This document shows positions 11,801 through 27,000 of a stretch of DNA of 64,000 nt, in pieces (the stretch's first letter is position 1; each line of letters begins with the position of its first letter). The notes under the pieces are model-generated. The model was not told where the DNA came from. It saw only the letters and a list, made by a program, of their open reading frames with translations, and made no database searches. The position numbers and the translations under genes are program-made. This stretch comes from Arbacia lixula. Its lineage: Eukaryota > Echinodermata > Echinoidea > Arbacioida > Arbaciidae. Location: assembly GCA_963669155.1 (NCBI GenBank), contig OZ022576.1, positions 30,573,335 through 30,637,334 of the forward strand, read 5' to 3'.

Positions 11801-14800
11801 AAAACAAAATGACGAATGGTGAAATGTTACCTTAACACCGCCTGCAAGTATTTTCCCGCCGCTGGAAAGCGATAAAACCGTTAGGAATGTGTACATGCAA
11901 GTTGGTCCACCGTTTTCACGATTACTAGGGGGAATGCGGCGTTGTTGTGCGTGATTGTCATAGAGGAGCAGTCCTCGAGAAACTTAAAAGACTTAAAATG
12001 AAAATATTATTATGGAATGAAATGAAAATAAATCCTACCTGACGGAATCTAGATACGGAAACTCCGCGTAGGGGACGTCCTCCGTGGAAGACGGCGGGGT
12101 GGAGCTGGTGTAGCGGGCCGGCGGCGATTCGGAGGCGTGTGTCGAGAAGTCGGGGTCGGCCATGGCAGGACCACCGGTCGACATCGTCATGGCCTCCTCG
12201 AATATGCCACCGCTCGATTCGTTGTAGCTCGGAGCGGTGGTAAAGTCGAGGGTGGGGGAGCAGTACTCGTCGATCTGGGCTAGGATGTCTTGGATGTTGG
12301 CCTGGGTGTCGTTGGTCGGGATTGGCGTGAACATCGTGGTGCCGATTGGACTAATGAAACAGAGGGAGTGTTTTTTATAGAGATGGAGAGAATTGTATCT
12401 TCATATCTATAAATATAACTTCAACCAGAGCTTTTATTTTGATACCAGTGGTTTTGAGTGCATGGACTGACAAATCAAGAAGGGCGTTTTAGTGAGTTTG
12501 ACGGGAGAGCAATATACTGAATGCTTTAATGTAAACTATAACCACACCATCTATTCCAATACCAAGTGGTTCCAAGAGGACTGACAAAATATGAAATGGG
12601 CGGTTTAACAAGTTTGGTGATAGACCATTGCATTCACAACCTTAATTTAAGTTTCTAACTACAATCAACGTTTTCATTCCAAAACCCAGTGACTTTGAGT
12701 GAACTGACAATGGGAGAGTATTATATTGAGAGCTTTAATCTTACAATCACAACTACAACCAGTCTTATGTTTCAGTCTTATTCAAATGGTTCTGAATGGA
12801 GTGACAGAAAAGGGGGATTTTGATGGGAGTGTATATGCTCTTAGAGCTCGTACACAAATAAAGAACAGGGAAGGGGACGGGTGGTTCTTGTTGATTTTGT
12901 TGCTGTTGTTGTTGTTGTTGTTAGCTGATTGAAAGCGCGTTTCCCAGTGGAATGGAATTATGTTCACGCCGGGGGTGTCCCTATAACTTTATAGCAGTCT
13001 CCAATTGATTTTTAGTTAGGATTGATTTCAAAGTATAAAAATCAAAATTTATTTTCAGTTGATGACAGGCCCCCCTGGGAAGAAACACCAATTTATCACT
13101 ATATAATGCCGAGTTACAAACCTCGCTGAGTTCTCTCCAAGGACAAGTTTCCAGTAGGCGGGCATGAACCGGGTAACGTTGGCATCGAAGATCAGGTGGT
13201 TCACCATCGCGGTGTCGCCTGAAACAAAAAAAAAGGTGCCAAAGATTTTAAATATTATTGGTTAATGCTGGTATCCGACAGGAATTTTATGCACGATAAA
13301 AGTGATGATATCAGCGTTGCTTCTAAGACTTTTTTTGCATTTTAACACCAAAAGAGTAATCCATTTACACCAAGCGGGTAATCCATTAACACGCATGGGA
13401 TGTCATGAACTTGATTTTCTCTTGGTGTTGAATTAAACACCAATCGTGTGAAATGTAACACGCTCTGTATATAATTTAGCACGAAAGGAGTTAACCATTT
13501 GACCGCCATACACATGAAGCTCTTTGGGATTTGTGTGTTGTACTTGTGTATAGATTCGGATTTGGCAAATACGGATTTAAAGGTGACACTATGTCTTACG
13601 ACAGGTGTTTACACACTTAATTGTGCAGTGTGGAGAGCGGCATTGATTTAACGACGGGAAAGTTAAAGGTTAAAGTTAAAGTTAGTGACATACAAAGTGA
13701 CGCAACTACCGCTATGGAGCATATGAAATAGCGAAAGTAAATAAATGTGTTGTTTGGCACTTCCATGCAAAAACAAGGAGCGTGGAGAAAACTTACACGT
13801 TGAGCTGAGCTTGCCCCCGTGCCTGGCAGCGTCTTGTAAGAACCTAGCTACATGCTCCTCACCCTCATACCGCTCCGAGGAGCTGTAGTTAATCTTACAG
13901 TAGAGCCTGGGGGAGGGGGTAAAAGAGAGGATGGTTACACGTTATTCTCTTGATTTTCTATCAGTGTTACTGAATTCACCCTTCGATTTTGTTCTTGGCC
14001 TTGTTGCAAAACTTACCATTGATGGTAACTTTGCTCGGAATGGCAATTTCTATGGAAATCTTGAATTTGATGGCTGTCGAGCGATTTTCCCATGGTAGTT
14101 ACCATCGATGGCAGAGCTACCATTAATGACAAGTTTCGTGCAATGGGGTCCTTATCTATACCGCATGTACATTTGTGAATGTGGAAATAAATACCCATCC
14201 ATTTTAATGAATATAGATTTGAAGGGGAACGAAGGGGTGTTAAGGTAAGAAGACGGTCACGTTTTATTTCCTGAGATTTTTTTATAAGCGTATCTCTCAA
14301 ATATTAACTGTTGTTCAACTGGATGGCCAACTAGATCGCTCGTGAATGAAAGAAGATTCTGCGGAGGTCCTAGGCCTATACCCATTTATTCGTAATACGA
14401 ACAAAATATGTAGATTAATACTGATTAAAGTGTGCATATACACAATCATACAAAGAAGACATAGGCCTACATGATATAAGCAATGGTAATGGGAACAAAA
14501 AAGAAAAATTATTTTCTTTCCCAACATAATTATGCGTGTGGGTGTAGCAGAAGGTGTGGAGAAAGACTCCATATATAGGGTGCAATCACCTTAGAGATGC
14601 ATCCCTATGACAAACTTATAATTGCAAACTAATTATCTATCTTTTCCTTTTTCCGAACAAGATGCAAACGTTTTGAGTGCGATTTTAAAGGTTGTTAACG
14701 CCATAACAATTTCTATTTTCAGGAAAGACAGCGGGCAGAAGCTCACCAGTTTGCGATCAGCGTCTGTCCCTCTGTCCCGTCTCCAAATAAAAGTCTGGCA

Positions 14801-17800
14801 GCTGTGTCAAAGAGAACATTTTGTCCTAATTATTACACTTTACAAATGCGTGTACTCTCAAAATAACTCACACTTACAAACTCAATACCTATGAAATATA
14901 TCTCATCAAGAACATCGCATTGTAATACACACTTTTTTTTTCTTTAGAAGAACGATTGAGTGATGGCTGTAGAATCGACCCGCGAACCTTTTTAATGAAG
15001 TCCTTAGCTTGTGCAATTAATAGAAAAGTGACAAAAAATAACATTCATAGAGTAACATAATGTTAGAAATTGATTGATACACAATTCACTCTCAAATTTG
15101 GTGGAATTAGTTTACGTGGATGTCACAACTCGGACTGTGTTACATTTCATTAAGGAAAGACAACATCCCATCCCATAATATCATTATCATATTATATTAT
15201 ATCTATTTTATTGAATTAGATTATATCCTATTGTACTATACTATACTACACGTATGAAATATCATACTATATTATATCATTATCACGGACGCAAATAGAA
15301 ATGACGGTAGTAGTGGTGTACATACCCTCTTGGATCTTGCACACATCAGCACTCGAGTCGTTCGTGGCCGAGTCGGTATCAAACATAGCCGGGGCCTGAA
15401 GGCGAGTCAAGCCGTACGCATCAGGAAGAGCTATTCCCAAACTGCGTTGATTGAGTAAATATCATAAGTGTATATCGAAGAAAAGACAATATTAATAGTT
15501 ATGATAATAATCAAATTAACATTAACCTAAAACTACATTTATTAAAAGATATAAGATAACATGCGTTAGTCTCTAAATGAAAACAGCAATCATAATAACA
15601 ATAACAATAAAATTATTAATAATACTAATAACAATAATGATTATAAAAGTAATAATATTGACACGCCCTCCTCTAAATACCCCCCCCCCCCCCCACCCAC
15701 ACCCATTCCTCCTCCCTCCCTTACCAACTCCCCCTCCTTCGTCTTCGTCTTTCTACTTGTGCGTTACAAAATGCATGAATGACAGCCTAACATTTCAACT
15801 GTGTGCTTACCTGTATGGTGTATCCAGCAGGAGTGTGAAGTAGTATGTGTTCTGCCTCACGCTGATTCTCCTCTGAAAAGAATCGAATAACCAGCGTTTT
15901 AAAGTGAGAAATCAAATACTTTTATAACACGAGGGTATCATATTCAGATATAAACGCGAGGCAAGTTAACAATCCAGTATGTCTATAGAATTAGCGTTTC
16001 GATGAACGTTTGCAACACGTATTTAAAAGTGTATGAACATGGATCATTCTCCGTGTCTTCATTAGTTAATGAAAAACAGCATGCGTTTAAGAATAACGTC
16101 ATTCTAATTGTTGAGCTTATTTCTCATTTTAATCGTGGAATCATACAAATGAGGACCTGTTTTCACATTAGAATGATTTTTCCATTATCACACGTCCCGT
16201 AACTTCTGCCACTCATATGACTACATGTATTTAGTTGATATACCATATACCATGTGAAATGTGTTTACAAGATCTTCCATCAACTATTCTTAGAATGTCT
16301 CCATGGTGAGAGTGTACTAAAAAATACTATTTAGCAAATAGTAAAACGTTCGGTAATTCCGTGTGGTTGTGTTCTTTTGGGATGTTTGACCCATTTATGG
16401 TGTGAAGAAAGGTAAAAAGAAAGAGTGAAAGAGGAGAAGATGATTTTTTTCAGTTCTATAACACTTATACAAGACTGCTTTTAGCTTTGGTTTTCGGTGT
16501 TTAAACCGGAAATATGATGGGATGAAATGCAAGTAGAAGCAGAGGGTGGTGATAAGAGTTGTGACCTAGCCAACAAAGTCGTCATACAGAAAAAGACCCC
16601 AAAAAGAGAAAGAGAGGAAAAATGTGCTGAGATTATTGAAAGTTTTGCAACTTAATAAAGTTTTGCAACTGATACTGACCATGTCGTCAAACATCCTCTT
16701 GACATCCATGGGATAGATACCCGTCAGCCGATTGACCATGGAATCTCGGAGCTGAACGGGAAGAACAGAAATTGAGAGAATAATATTAATCTCAGTATTC
16801 ATTTTATAATGACTATAACACAAATACACGCTAGATTACATCCAGTTTACCATTTATCAAGTATAGCGTAATACATCCTGTAAATGAATGAAAACACATA
16901 CTTATCAACTTATTGTACAAAGTTGTGCAATGGTGAATCTTAAATACTTTGCAGTAGTTTATCAAAAGGAGGCATCCCTCGCCCCTGCTACACAGATACT
17001 GAAGTCAAGTGATATTGGCGCAAGCCAAGAGTGCAGCTGTATTCAATCCTTCTCTCGGATGACGTTGCAATACAGCTTACTCGCGGCATTTTTTTTTTTT
17101 TTTTTTTTTTTTGGGGGGGGGGGGGGGGGGTGGGTGATTATCTAACTTGGAACTGCCACTACGACGTAAATATGATTAAAACTCACACTACAGCACATAT
17201 ATCCATATCTAACTACCTACCTATCTATCTATCTATCTATCTATCTAGCCTATTTCTCTCCACTGCTGAAGGAAGGCCTCCTCATCATTTTTCCATTTTT
17301 TATATATCTTGTGCCGTACGTTTCCATGTCATACTACCATATTCTCTAATATCGTCAATCCATCCCCTACTTTGCCCGCTTCTTCTTCTTCTGGTGTTAA
17401 CTATGGGGGTCCAGATGGTTGATTTATATGTCTATCTATCATCTATCATGTATCCATATAATGAACAGCTTAATATAGCGGACGACATAGTGACGCACAG
17501 TGACGTCAGCACCTGTGTGGACCATACGTCATGGAGGAATGGACTCGTTTGTGTAAAATGACTAACGCTTTGCAAGAATGCAACCAAATCCTTCCTCTCT
17601 GTCTGATAAGATGATTAATTTGTGAATAAAACAATGCATATATTCATTTACATTATGCTGGTACAGAATAAAATCAACACAGAATAGTACAGATTGGTCC
17701 AGTAAGTAATTCATTATCAGATTGTTTTCCCTCTCTTTCATGATCACATCCACAACAACGTTACATACGTGTTCACAACCAACATCGGATTTTATTAAGA

Positions 17801-20800
17801 AAAAAGTACATCATTAAATCTCTCTCCCTGCCCCCCCCCCCCTCTCTCTATCTCTCTGTCTCTTCCCTGCAGCATAAAAAAGTGTAAGTGCCAAATGTAG
17901 ATTGGATTTTTGTTTAAATAAATCCTTTTATGTTGCGACAACTTCTGTCATTCGTTAGCGCTATGAGAAGAAATTGCATATTTAGATACAACTGCAGCTT
18001 TGAAACTTACTAGACATTAATTCACTATTTTGTGTCAGCGTTGAGGGAGTGTATGTGATGAGAAAGGGTGAGGGAATGAAGGACAACCATGAGGTATGTA
18101 GTAGAGGTGGGACGTTTATTAATATGTGTGTTAAGTGATGTTAAGTGTATCGGGACATATACATTTCCAAAGCAAAACAGGCACATGTATAGTCATACTG
18201 TCATACTATGAGGGGGGATCAAAAAGTAATGCCTCCGTAGTCACCAAGTCTTTATCATTGATTCGATGAACACCAAATTTACACAGACTATAGCCTGAGG
18301 ACTCTTCTACATGCAACTACTGTTCAACATAGTCACCATGTCTTTCGATGCATTTACGCCACCGTTGAATCCAAGCATCAATTCTGGCTTGAAAATACTC
18401 AGGCTATAATCTGTGTAAATTTGGTGTTCGTCGGATCATTGATAAAGATTTGGTGACGATGTAGGCATTTCTTTTTTATCCCCCCTCGTATATAGGACGC
18501 AAACAAGAACGAGCCATGTAGTTAACAGTTAAGATTCCTCCATGAGGAAAACAAGATTTTTGTTGTCATTTCCAATATTGTCTATTGTTCTAGATTCACA
18601 GTTTTAAAACCTAATTTCCATGCTTACAGACACCCCCCTCCCCGATCTCTTACAAAACTAGATACATGAATATTCATGTATGTCGAGACATATTAGTTAG
18701 TGTTCTAGCAAAAGGTGTATATGCCTTAAATTGCAGGGGAGCCCCCACTCACCCCCCCCCCCCCATTCTGCCCCCTCCCCCCTTCTCAGACCATGTTTAT
18801 TTATGTGAAACACAACCTTTGGTTGAAATGGGTCTCCGTGCAAAAATAAAATGAACTGAACTGAACTGAATTGTATACATCGGAAAATACCGATGAAAAT
18901 GGTTGTGCAATTCATTGTTTTAAATGCTTCGAAAGTAGTATTATCTTAAATCTTTGAAAACATAACTTATGCATGCTCGTGATTCTCATGGGATGTCGGT
19001 AAATTTACATGGGATGCCCTCCCCCCCCCCCCCCCTCCCGCACCCTTGATACAAGAAAAAACATAAGAGAAGATATGAAAAGTGCCTAATATTAGTGTTA
19101 TTATCATGCCACACCGTGTGAGATTCCATTTATGAACTCAAAGAGAATACATGCACGTAAGGACAGTGTTATGATCATATCACTCACCGTATATGAGAAT
19201 GAATTGTTAGTCGTCTGTTATACAGTGATAATAGCATGAGTTAGAGATATTAGATTGAATCAAATCAGTGGTTGTTAATAAATGGTGATAACACAGCAAC
19301 GTCGCTTGGTTATGAGGAAACATCACCTGATTCTGACGAAGTTCGAGAGAATTCCAATCCAATTCCTAATCATAGAAAGTGATGGTAACAGAGTGAAATA
19401 TTTTCATTTAACAATAAATAATTCGTAGTGTAATAACTTATCACCGTTATCTCACAATCTCTGAAATAAAACATGCCATCGTATGTATGATTAGAGTACC
19501 GAAGCGGTGTCGTCATACTTATTGCTATGTAGGTTTCAACGTCACTGAAGTGAGAGATTCACTGGTCCGATATTGTCTATCGGGCTAGTGTCTGGTACTA
19601 CCAATGAGAGACCGCACTATGATTACCGCTGTTTACCCACATAGTTTAAAACCTGGGGTGTTTGACCAAGCTGTTCTTAAGCTAAGAACGACCTTACGCA
19701 CGACTGGTGACCCCTTCTTGTCCTAAATCAGATACCCCAATTTGTTCCTGTTTTAACATAGTGGGAGTTAATTTCCAACAGTCGTATCAAATTTGATAAA
19801 AAAAATACACTTTGTATTTAGATAGTGCTTGTTAACAACAAGAATTTTGATTGATTAACATCAGATTTCAACCTAAGTTGATGGGAATCAAAATCACTGA
19901 GAATCTCATTTAGCACAAAAAGGATCACCAACAGTCGTGCGTAAAGTCGTTCTAATCTTAAGAACAACTTTGTGAACACCCCTCTCCCCAGTTGTCTTTA
20001 CCAATTTGAAAAAGTTGACCACGTCGTTAAACATCTACTTGACAACACGCTTGTATGGCGTTACACATAAGTACTCTTTTGTGGTTGTACATAAATATGA
20101 AACATTAATGTTATATTTCCAGAAGATAATACAGCCCGTAACATAGCTATATCCGGTATATGAACGGATTTCAAGAAATATATGATGACCTCCTGCCCAC
20201 TTCACTCACTCAAAACCCCCTCACAATCTTATTTGTATATGCCACATACAATTCAGACATTTACAACAAATTTCCTGCTTTTCCTTCCAGTTCGTATATG
20301 CAGATATCTTATTTTCTTGCACTAGCATATCACCTCAAATAAAGCAAATTAACCTAGAATGAGAAGCAGTGGGCCCTCAACAGCTCTTTATCTCGCCCTC
20401 TGTCTATGATAACTCGACTTAATACAGGGAGGCGCTATTACAGCTTTTCTTTATATCCCACACCATATATCCAATGCATGCAAGTAAGAAGGAGAAACAC
20501 GCCTCTTGACCCTCAAAGCTAACTTTAAAATTTATATTTCATTTTACCCTCGATATTGTTCTTTATACATTTGTTTATTTTTGTCCTTTTGCCCAATGAT
20601 GTAGAAAGAAGCGACCCAAAAGGACTCTATACATTATCTCACCACGTCCTCAACATCAGATAACTCGACTTCGGATAGGTCGACGCTATTGAAGTTGGGC
20701 TTGAGTTCGCCGTCGTTGTACAGAGGCCGCAACTCAGGGTGGAACAAGACGTAGCCATTGTTCGTGACGGCGAAAGAATATCCGTTCACCCCCAGCTAAA

Positions 20801-20961
20801 TCGACAAGAGAAAATATCAAATTATGTTAGCATTGTTCTCTCTATCTGCTTATCATGTCTGGCTGCCTCTATACATTTGTAGTATAAATATCTGACCGTC
20901 CATCTTTACATCAGTATACCTGTCCGTATTATCCAGCCACAAATCCATCTATCCATCTATA

Positions 20962-21017
<56 letters not shown>

Positions 21018-24000
21018 CCTATAGATCTGTCTGTCGATCTTCCAATCTGTTTCCCGTCATTTTTATCAATCAATCTGACGACCATTATATCTACACTTTT
21101 ATTGATCAATGTAGATATCTACATTACTTGTAAGCTAATTATCCATCTTTCCATATGAACTCATACCATACGTTTTTATATATACAACCTCAATCTTCAC
21201 CTGAACTCATAAATTTACACACGTTTATCAGTGAAATATTTTCATGTCGATATTGAGGAACGAGTTCGCCAAACAAGGGAGAACGAATCAAGGAATAGTT
21301 ACTTAATTCGCGTGCAAATTTTACAGTCAATGCGTATCCTGTTTGACTGTAGTATTTGTTTTGTCTTCTGAAATGCAGGGAGCGAGTGACTGACTGACTG
21401 ACGTACCTTGTATGGTGGAGTAAACTTCTTCAGCTCGACGATGGGCACATCGCAGCCTGCCACCCCCTCTAGGATCCCCTTGTCCACCTTCAAAAAGATA
21501 CCAGGTCAAAGGTCAAAGTCCAAATTATATTTTCCACGCATTTGAAAAGAAAGTATACAAACAAATACACAATTATTGTAATACAGTTGTTACCTACCGG
21601 TATTTTTTTTTAATATAAATCATGATTTATATAAAGAAAAAAAAATTGCCGTAAAATAAAAAAAAACCTGAATAAACATTACCTTTGAATAGTAAGCACA
21701 TTTTTTTAAAATCTAGTCCTGGAAGCGACTGTTTCACCAGACTACTATGTCGTGAAAGTCAAAAGCCACCAACACTCCTTCCTTCCCTCGACTCCTGTCT
21801 TGCTTCTCTCTAGCACCACAGATTAAACACGGTCTGTGGATGTCTTACCGTCTCATTTCTGGTGTTGAACACCGGCTGTGATACGGTGGTCGTCAGATTC
21901 AGTCCCTAGATCGAAATGGAGGTGAAGTTATGTTAATCATCATCGTTCTACTTTACTTTTGTATCCTATGTTTTTGATGACAAATTACTTAATGAAGTCT
22001 CGTTCTGAATAGGAAACAACTATATGTTACATAACCTGGGTCATGCTGAGTTGCAAAAAAAGCTGTTAACAATCAATCAATGATAACACGCGATGTAGCA
22101 AAACAAATCTGTTAATATAGTTTTAACAAACATTATGCTTGTTATTAACTCGAACGCTTTATTGAGATCATGTAACCTACCTTGATGTATGAATATGTAA
22201 ACATGGTAAATGTATCGAATACATTATAAGTAAGTCCATGGACCCTCTTTTGACCAGACAAAAGGAATTTGTCCTGGTGTTGCGTCTGTTCTAACAGTAG
22301 AGGTCAACCTTAGCTTTCAGTATAAATAGTTGGTTCTTCTTGTAATTTGTTCATATCTGCGTGATAACCTGATGAGCTGCAGATCGAATAGCTTTATTAT
22401 CTATCATGTTACTTTTTAAAGCAATTTCGAATACATTATCGTTGTTCTACGTTGATGTACTCTAGTTTACCACGATGTACAATCTTATGTACACGGTATA
22501 TACCTTCATTCCATAATCTCACATAAATATTGGAATCATCATAAATATGGTGATTTTGTTTCATATCCTTACCAACGCGTCCCAATACACGCTACTCCAG
22601 ACGGTTTTACGCAGTCGCTTGTTCACCATTGGTCGACTCAGCACATGCAGATAAGTCTGTTTTCAATGAAACACACAAACACACACAATAGGGGCTTTCA
22701 ATATATTTTTTTCATGAAATATAAAATTCATTTGGTTATTTTGTTTTAAATCATTCACGTTTAGACTGCTCAGTACATGCAGATACGTCTGTCGGTTGTC
22801 CAGATCAAACCTGTGAAAACACCACAAGAACAGCATTATTATCATATTTTTTTTTGCGAAACATGCTTGAAAGTAGTTGGTCCTAACACCTAAAATCCTT
22901 TACGATTATATGGTTCCATACATGCAGATTGGTTTGTTGTCTAGATACAAAATAGCAATGACATCTTTATTTCAATATTGGCGAGAACATAAGTGCATTG
23001 GATTTTAAAATAATTTACCATTGGCCTGCTGAGCACATGAACATACTGTTACCATGTTTCCCTCGGCGTCACGACGTGTATTTCCGAAACGTGAATGTGA
23101 GCAAATTCACAATTTTGTATTCATTTCTTACCGTTACTTGTTCTTCGACATCTGAAATCGTGGCCAACCGGGTGTAGTAGCCTGCGAAGGTAAAATGAAG
23201 AAAGAGAAATAATCATCAATAGGATGACAATATTTGGTGATAATCACTTCATTGTTATCATCTTTATTTGAGTATGTTAAACCACTCTACAATCACGACA
23301 GTTCACTATTGACAAGGTTTGGGTTAATGTCTAGATTGCAGGTGAGCGCTTAAGAACGGTTTTAGGGTAGGGAGGGGGTGGGGGACGAGGAGGGGGAGAG
23401 AAAAACACGTCGGAGCAGGAATATGTTGCACGCATGCTTTCTTTTATAAAGCCTGCTTACTGACGGGATATAATATAGTAGTGTAATTATGATTTGTTTG
23501 TCTCATTCTTGCTAAACAGAATGACGATAATTCTTCTTGTTTAATCACAGGTAAGTAAAACGATGCCAGACAATCCATTGTTTCTCACGCGCTACGCTCT
23601 TGCTTTATGCTCAACGTAAAGAGCAACCAATCTAAAAACAATCATTTACTAACAGAACTAACATTTTTGAAAGAAAACTCTTATTCCCGCCCTCTCCACT
23701 CTAATTTGTTTTGTTTTCCACTCATACTCTGAGCAGTTGTCAGAGTTTTCCCGCACGAATAACTCAACCGTCCTTATGGCTAACACATTATACCGTTAAA
23801 ACCCATATACTAACACTTTGTGAAATCGATTCATACGAATAGAATACCGTCAATAAATTGCCTAATCAAGTAAAAAAAAAAACCAGCCAAATCTAATACG
23901 AATTGAATACGAAAATAGTGGATATGCCTTTAGTTAAGAAGGCAGGGGAGTGTTTCACCAAGCTGTTCGTAAGTTACAAACGACTTTACATACGACTGGT

Positions 24001-27000
24001 GATCCCTTCTTGTGCTAAATGCGATACAACACTTTGTTCATTGAGAATCTGGTTTAGCACAAGAAGGGATCACCAGTCGTTCGTAAGGTCGTTCGTAACT
24101 AACGAACAACTTGGTGAAACACCCTCCTGGGGCCCGTAACATAAAGGTTTGCGATCAATTGCAAATTTGAAAAACTAATTCTGATTGGTTACTGGTCAGT
24201 CATTTCACAAAAAGCGCATGCAACAATTATGTTGATTGGCCATTGCCATATAGCGATTGATCGTAAACCTTTATGTTACGGGACACTGGTAGCTTACCTC
24301 TGTTCATACAAGCCACCTTGATCAGATTCGTGGGGCCCTCGACCTCTCGCCCCGTCTGGTACGTGAAAACTCGCACCTGCAAGAAATTCAACACGACCCA
24401 AAATACAGAACATGTTTGATTGATATATATTGATAAATCTGTATACGTTAGTCATTACTTGTATTATCTGGGCAGGAATGTGACAGTATCGCGCAGTGAG
24501 TTAACGTAAATTTCGTTGATATCTAAAGCCCATCTTCGGTGAAAACACGCATTTCTTCAGCATTTCTGTGTATGAATATATATTTACTGTGGCCTACGAT
24601 TTCGCAAGTTATTGCTTAAATTGAAACTAAAGCGTAAGTCAAATTTGTACGTATGTACGTATGTATCTTTGTATTTTTTCCGCTAAAGCTATGCTTTATC
24701 ATATGGCTATTGCATATATCGATGTGATTTAGAATGATATCGCAATGTGCAGTGAATCGTATGGTATCTAGTACTGTTGTGCAAAATTGTATTTGATGTG
24801 TTCATTCTTATTCATCGTTTAACTTCCATGTATGTGCTTACATAATAACTTAGTGGAAACACGAGAAATAATTAAAAATTTATATTTCATGACAGATAAA
24901 AACTGAAACTGTAATAGCTTCAAGCTTCGCTCTTGCGATAGAATTGAATTGAATCTTAAAAACCGAAAGAGTTTGCTAACTCCTTCTCTTCAAGACTTCA
25001 AACTAAAATATAAAAATGCTGTGTATTGTCAGTGCAAAACGCCTCGATACCGCATAAATAGTTAATCAAAGGTAAAATCACCGGGGATCAATTATAACTT
25101 AAGAGACTTTGGGGACTAATTATATTCCAGCTCATATTTATATTCGCCGGGAGAAGTCATTATCCTGAAGAAATAATGTGACAATCAGGTCCCTGGTCGA
25201 AGTTTCTAAAATAAAAAAGGAGAATGTCTCTTCTACCCATCTCTAGGCGTTAGTAACGTCACCATGAGATGCCATGGTCCCCGTTTCCTAGTGTATTGTG
25301 AAAAACAGGGCAGAGAAAAGCACCATGATAATGTAAACGGACAATCATACGAGGTCTCGACATAAATCCTACCACTTTTAGATTGTAAAATAGAAATATC
25401 TTCCCGACTAATATCAGTTATGTCTTTCCTCACTGCTTTCCTCACTGCCATATTTGATGTGTAATTTTAATTTGAATAATTTTACTTAGTAGGTAATTCC
25501 TACCCCGCCCCCCCCCCCCCCCGAAAAAAGTGTTTAAGGTTAAAGGTATGTTTTGGCATTCAACGTTACTACTTTCGTTATCACACTGAACTCCATCCTG
25601 CATTAGGTAGGTTTTAAGAACATACAACCCGTTTCGTGACTGCCCTCCACCCTTCCGTAACTGGTCCTTGGAGGTCTCATCCACAGAGCTCGACTTAATA
25701 AGACAAGGGATATCACTTTAGTTATGTGTGCGTGCGTGTGTGTGTGTGTGTGGGGGGGGGGGGTGCCCTTTTAATGACTATGATCATTAGGACGTATGGA
25801 GACCGCCCAAACCAAACTCCCCACCGCTCAGCTTTAGGCCTCTAGGCGGATTGTGCATATGGGTCCTAAAACGTTTGATTATCATATCAATCAATGATAT
25901 CGACTGAAACCAGTTTTCACACACGGGCAAGTCGTCGTACTCTGTGCACTGCCGAGGGTGTACAATTTCACACAAATGTCTGTCATTGTATAAACACACA
26001 AAGCAGGCGCTATCTATAACACCCTTGCTTCTAATTCGATACAAACCATGTGTGACTTAACACCTACGAGGTATGCCATCAAGGTAGGGTACCCCTCTTG
26101 TATAGGAATCTAAATTCAAAGTGCCGACATAATAGATTGGGATATGTGACACCTAACAATGGCGTAGAGTGCAAATATAACATAAAAACATACTTTTTAC
26201 TAGTTCGTCTCTTAACTTTAGCTCTTTCTTTGTCAAATGCAAAGTAAAGTTTGAGTAATATCTGATTGAATTACACCGCTTTTTGTATATACAATCTTGT
26301 TATAAAAAACCCAGAGGAGAAATGTGTGTAATAACAGCATTGATTTGATTAAGACGCATAGATATTCAAAGCTGTTAACATTTGCACTGTAATAGTATTT
26401 GGGTTTTAAAGAGATCATATACTTGAAGACGATCCGACAAAATATTTATGAGAAATATGAAAGTCAATATAAACTCCTTCAAAGTTTCTTCGAGGTGTCT
26501 ATGTTCTGAGGAACCGTGTTTATATCTACTGACCTGTTTACATTAGGCCTTCAGAAGGGGAACTTAATCTTAATCTTAAACTTTTTCTTTAATCTTTAAT
26601 CCGGTGTGTGCCTGAAAAAATGCTCCTCAATGAAGTTTTGGAGTATTAACGGTGAAACAATTCACCAGTGGCATGTCAAGGGTAAAATGTAGCACTAATA
26701 CAGAATTAATCTAACACCTGTTCTGGGTATTGTATTAATACCTTCTAGGTAAATCCAACACCCTCGTGATAAAAGCAACACTCTCGATGCTACTGATGGT
26801 AAAGTAAACACTTTGGTACCTATAGATGGTACCATCAGCTGGTGATAAACAGCATTAACCCTGTGTGTGCCACGTGTGCCTCTTCCCATAAGTAATACAC
26901 ACAAATCCTATAGAGCAAAAGTTTATTTGGCACACAAAGTGTTACGACCCTAATGTCTGCAGTGCCCTTACCGTCTGGTTCGGATTGAGTTCTTTAAACT

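Larger units (their letters stand above)
2540..16679 (-). other. Short introns between exons A34 and A15
   Basis: These introns are mostly 250-1140 nt and AT-rich. Beyond the repeats listed separately (partial exon copies at 4.3-4.6 kb, truncated LINE at 5.4 kb, purine tract at 5.75 kb, foldback at 6.9 kb, two-copy element at 10.1 kb, poly-C tracts near 4430, 9980 and 15680, GTT repeat near 12900) I see nothing with coding or RNA-gene character. Confidence 0.5.
16752..20642 (-). other. A14-A15 intron, 3.9 kb, no exon seen
   Basis: It contains a T-run followed by a G-run near 17090-17131, TATC repeats, poly-C tracts (about 17830, 18750, 19020), the mariner derivative at 18209-18488, a LINE-like tail at about 18795-18875, dispersed repeat I at about 19493-19640 and foldback element A at 19655-19984. 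No coding exon was recognised. Confidence 0.6.

Noticed and set aside
22663..22845. Open frame containing QTYLHVLSS that might be an alternative exon to A11
   Set aside because: It has an acceptor-like CACAG but no donor, and the frame stops just before A11, so it is treated as a decayed duplicate.
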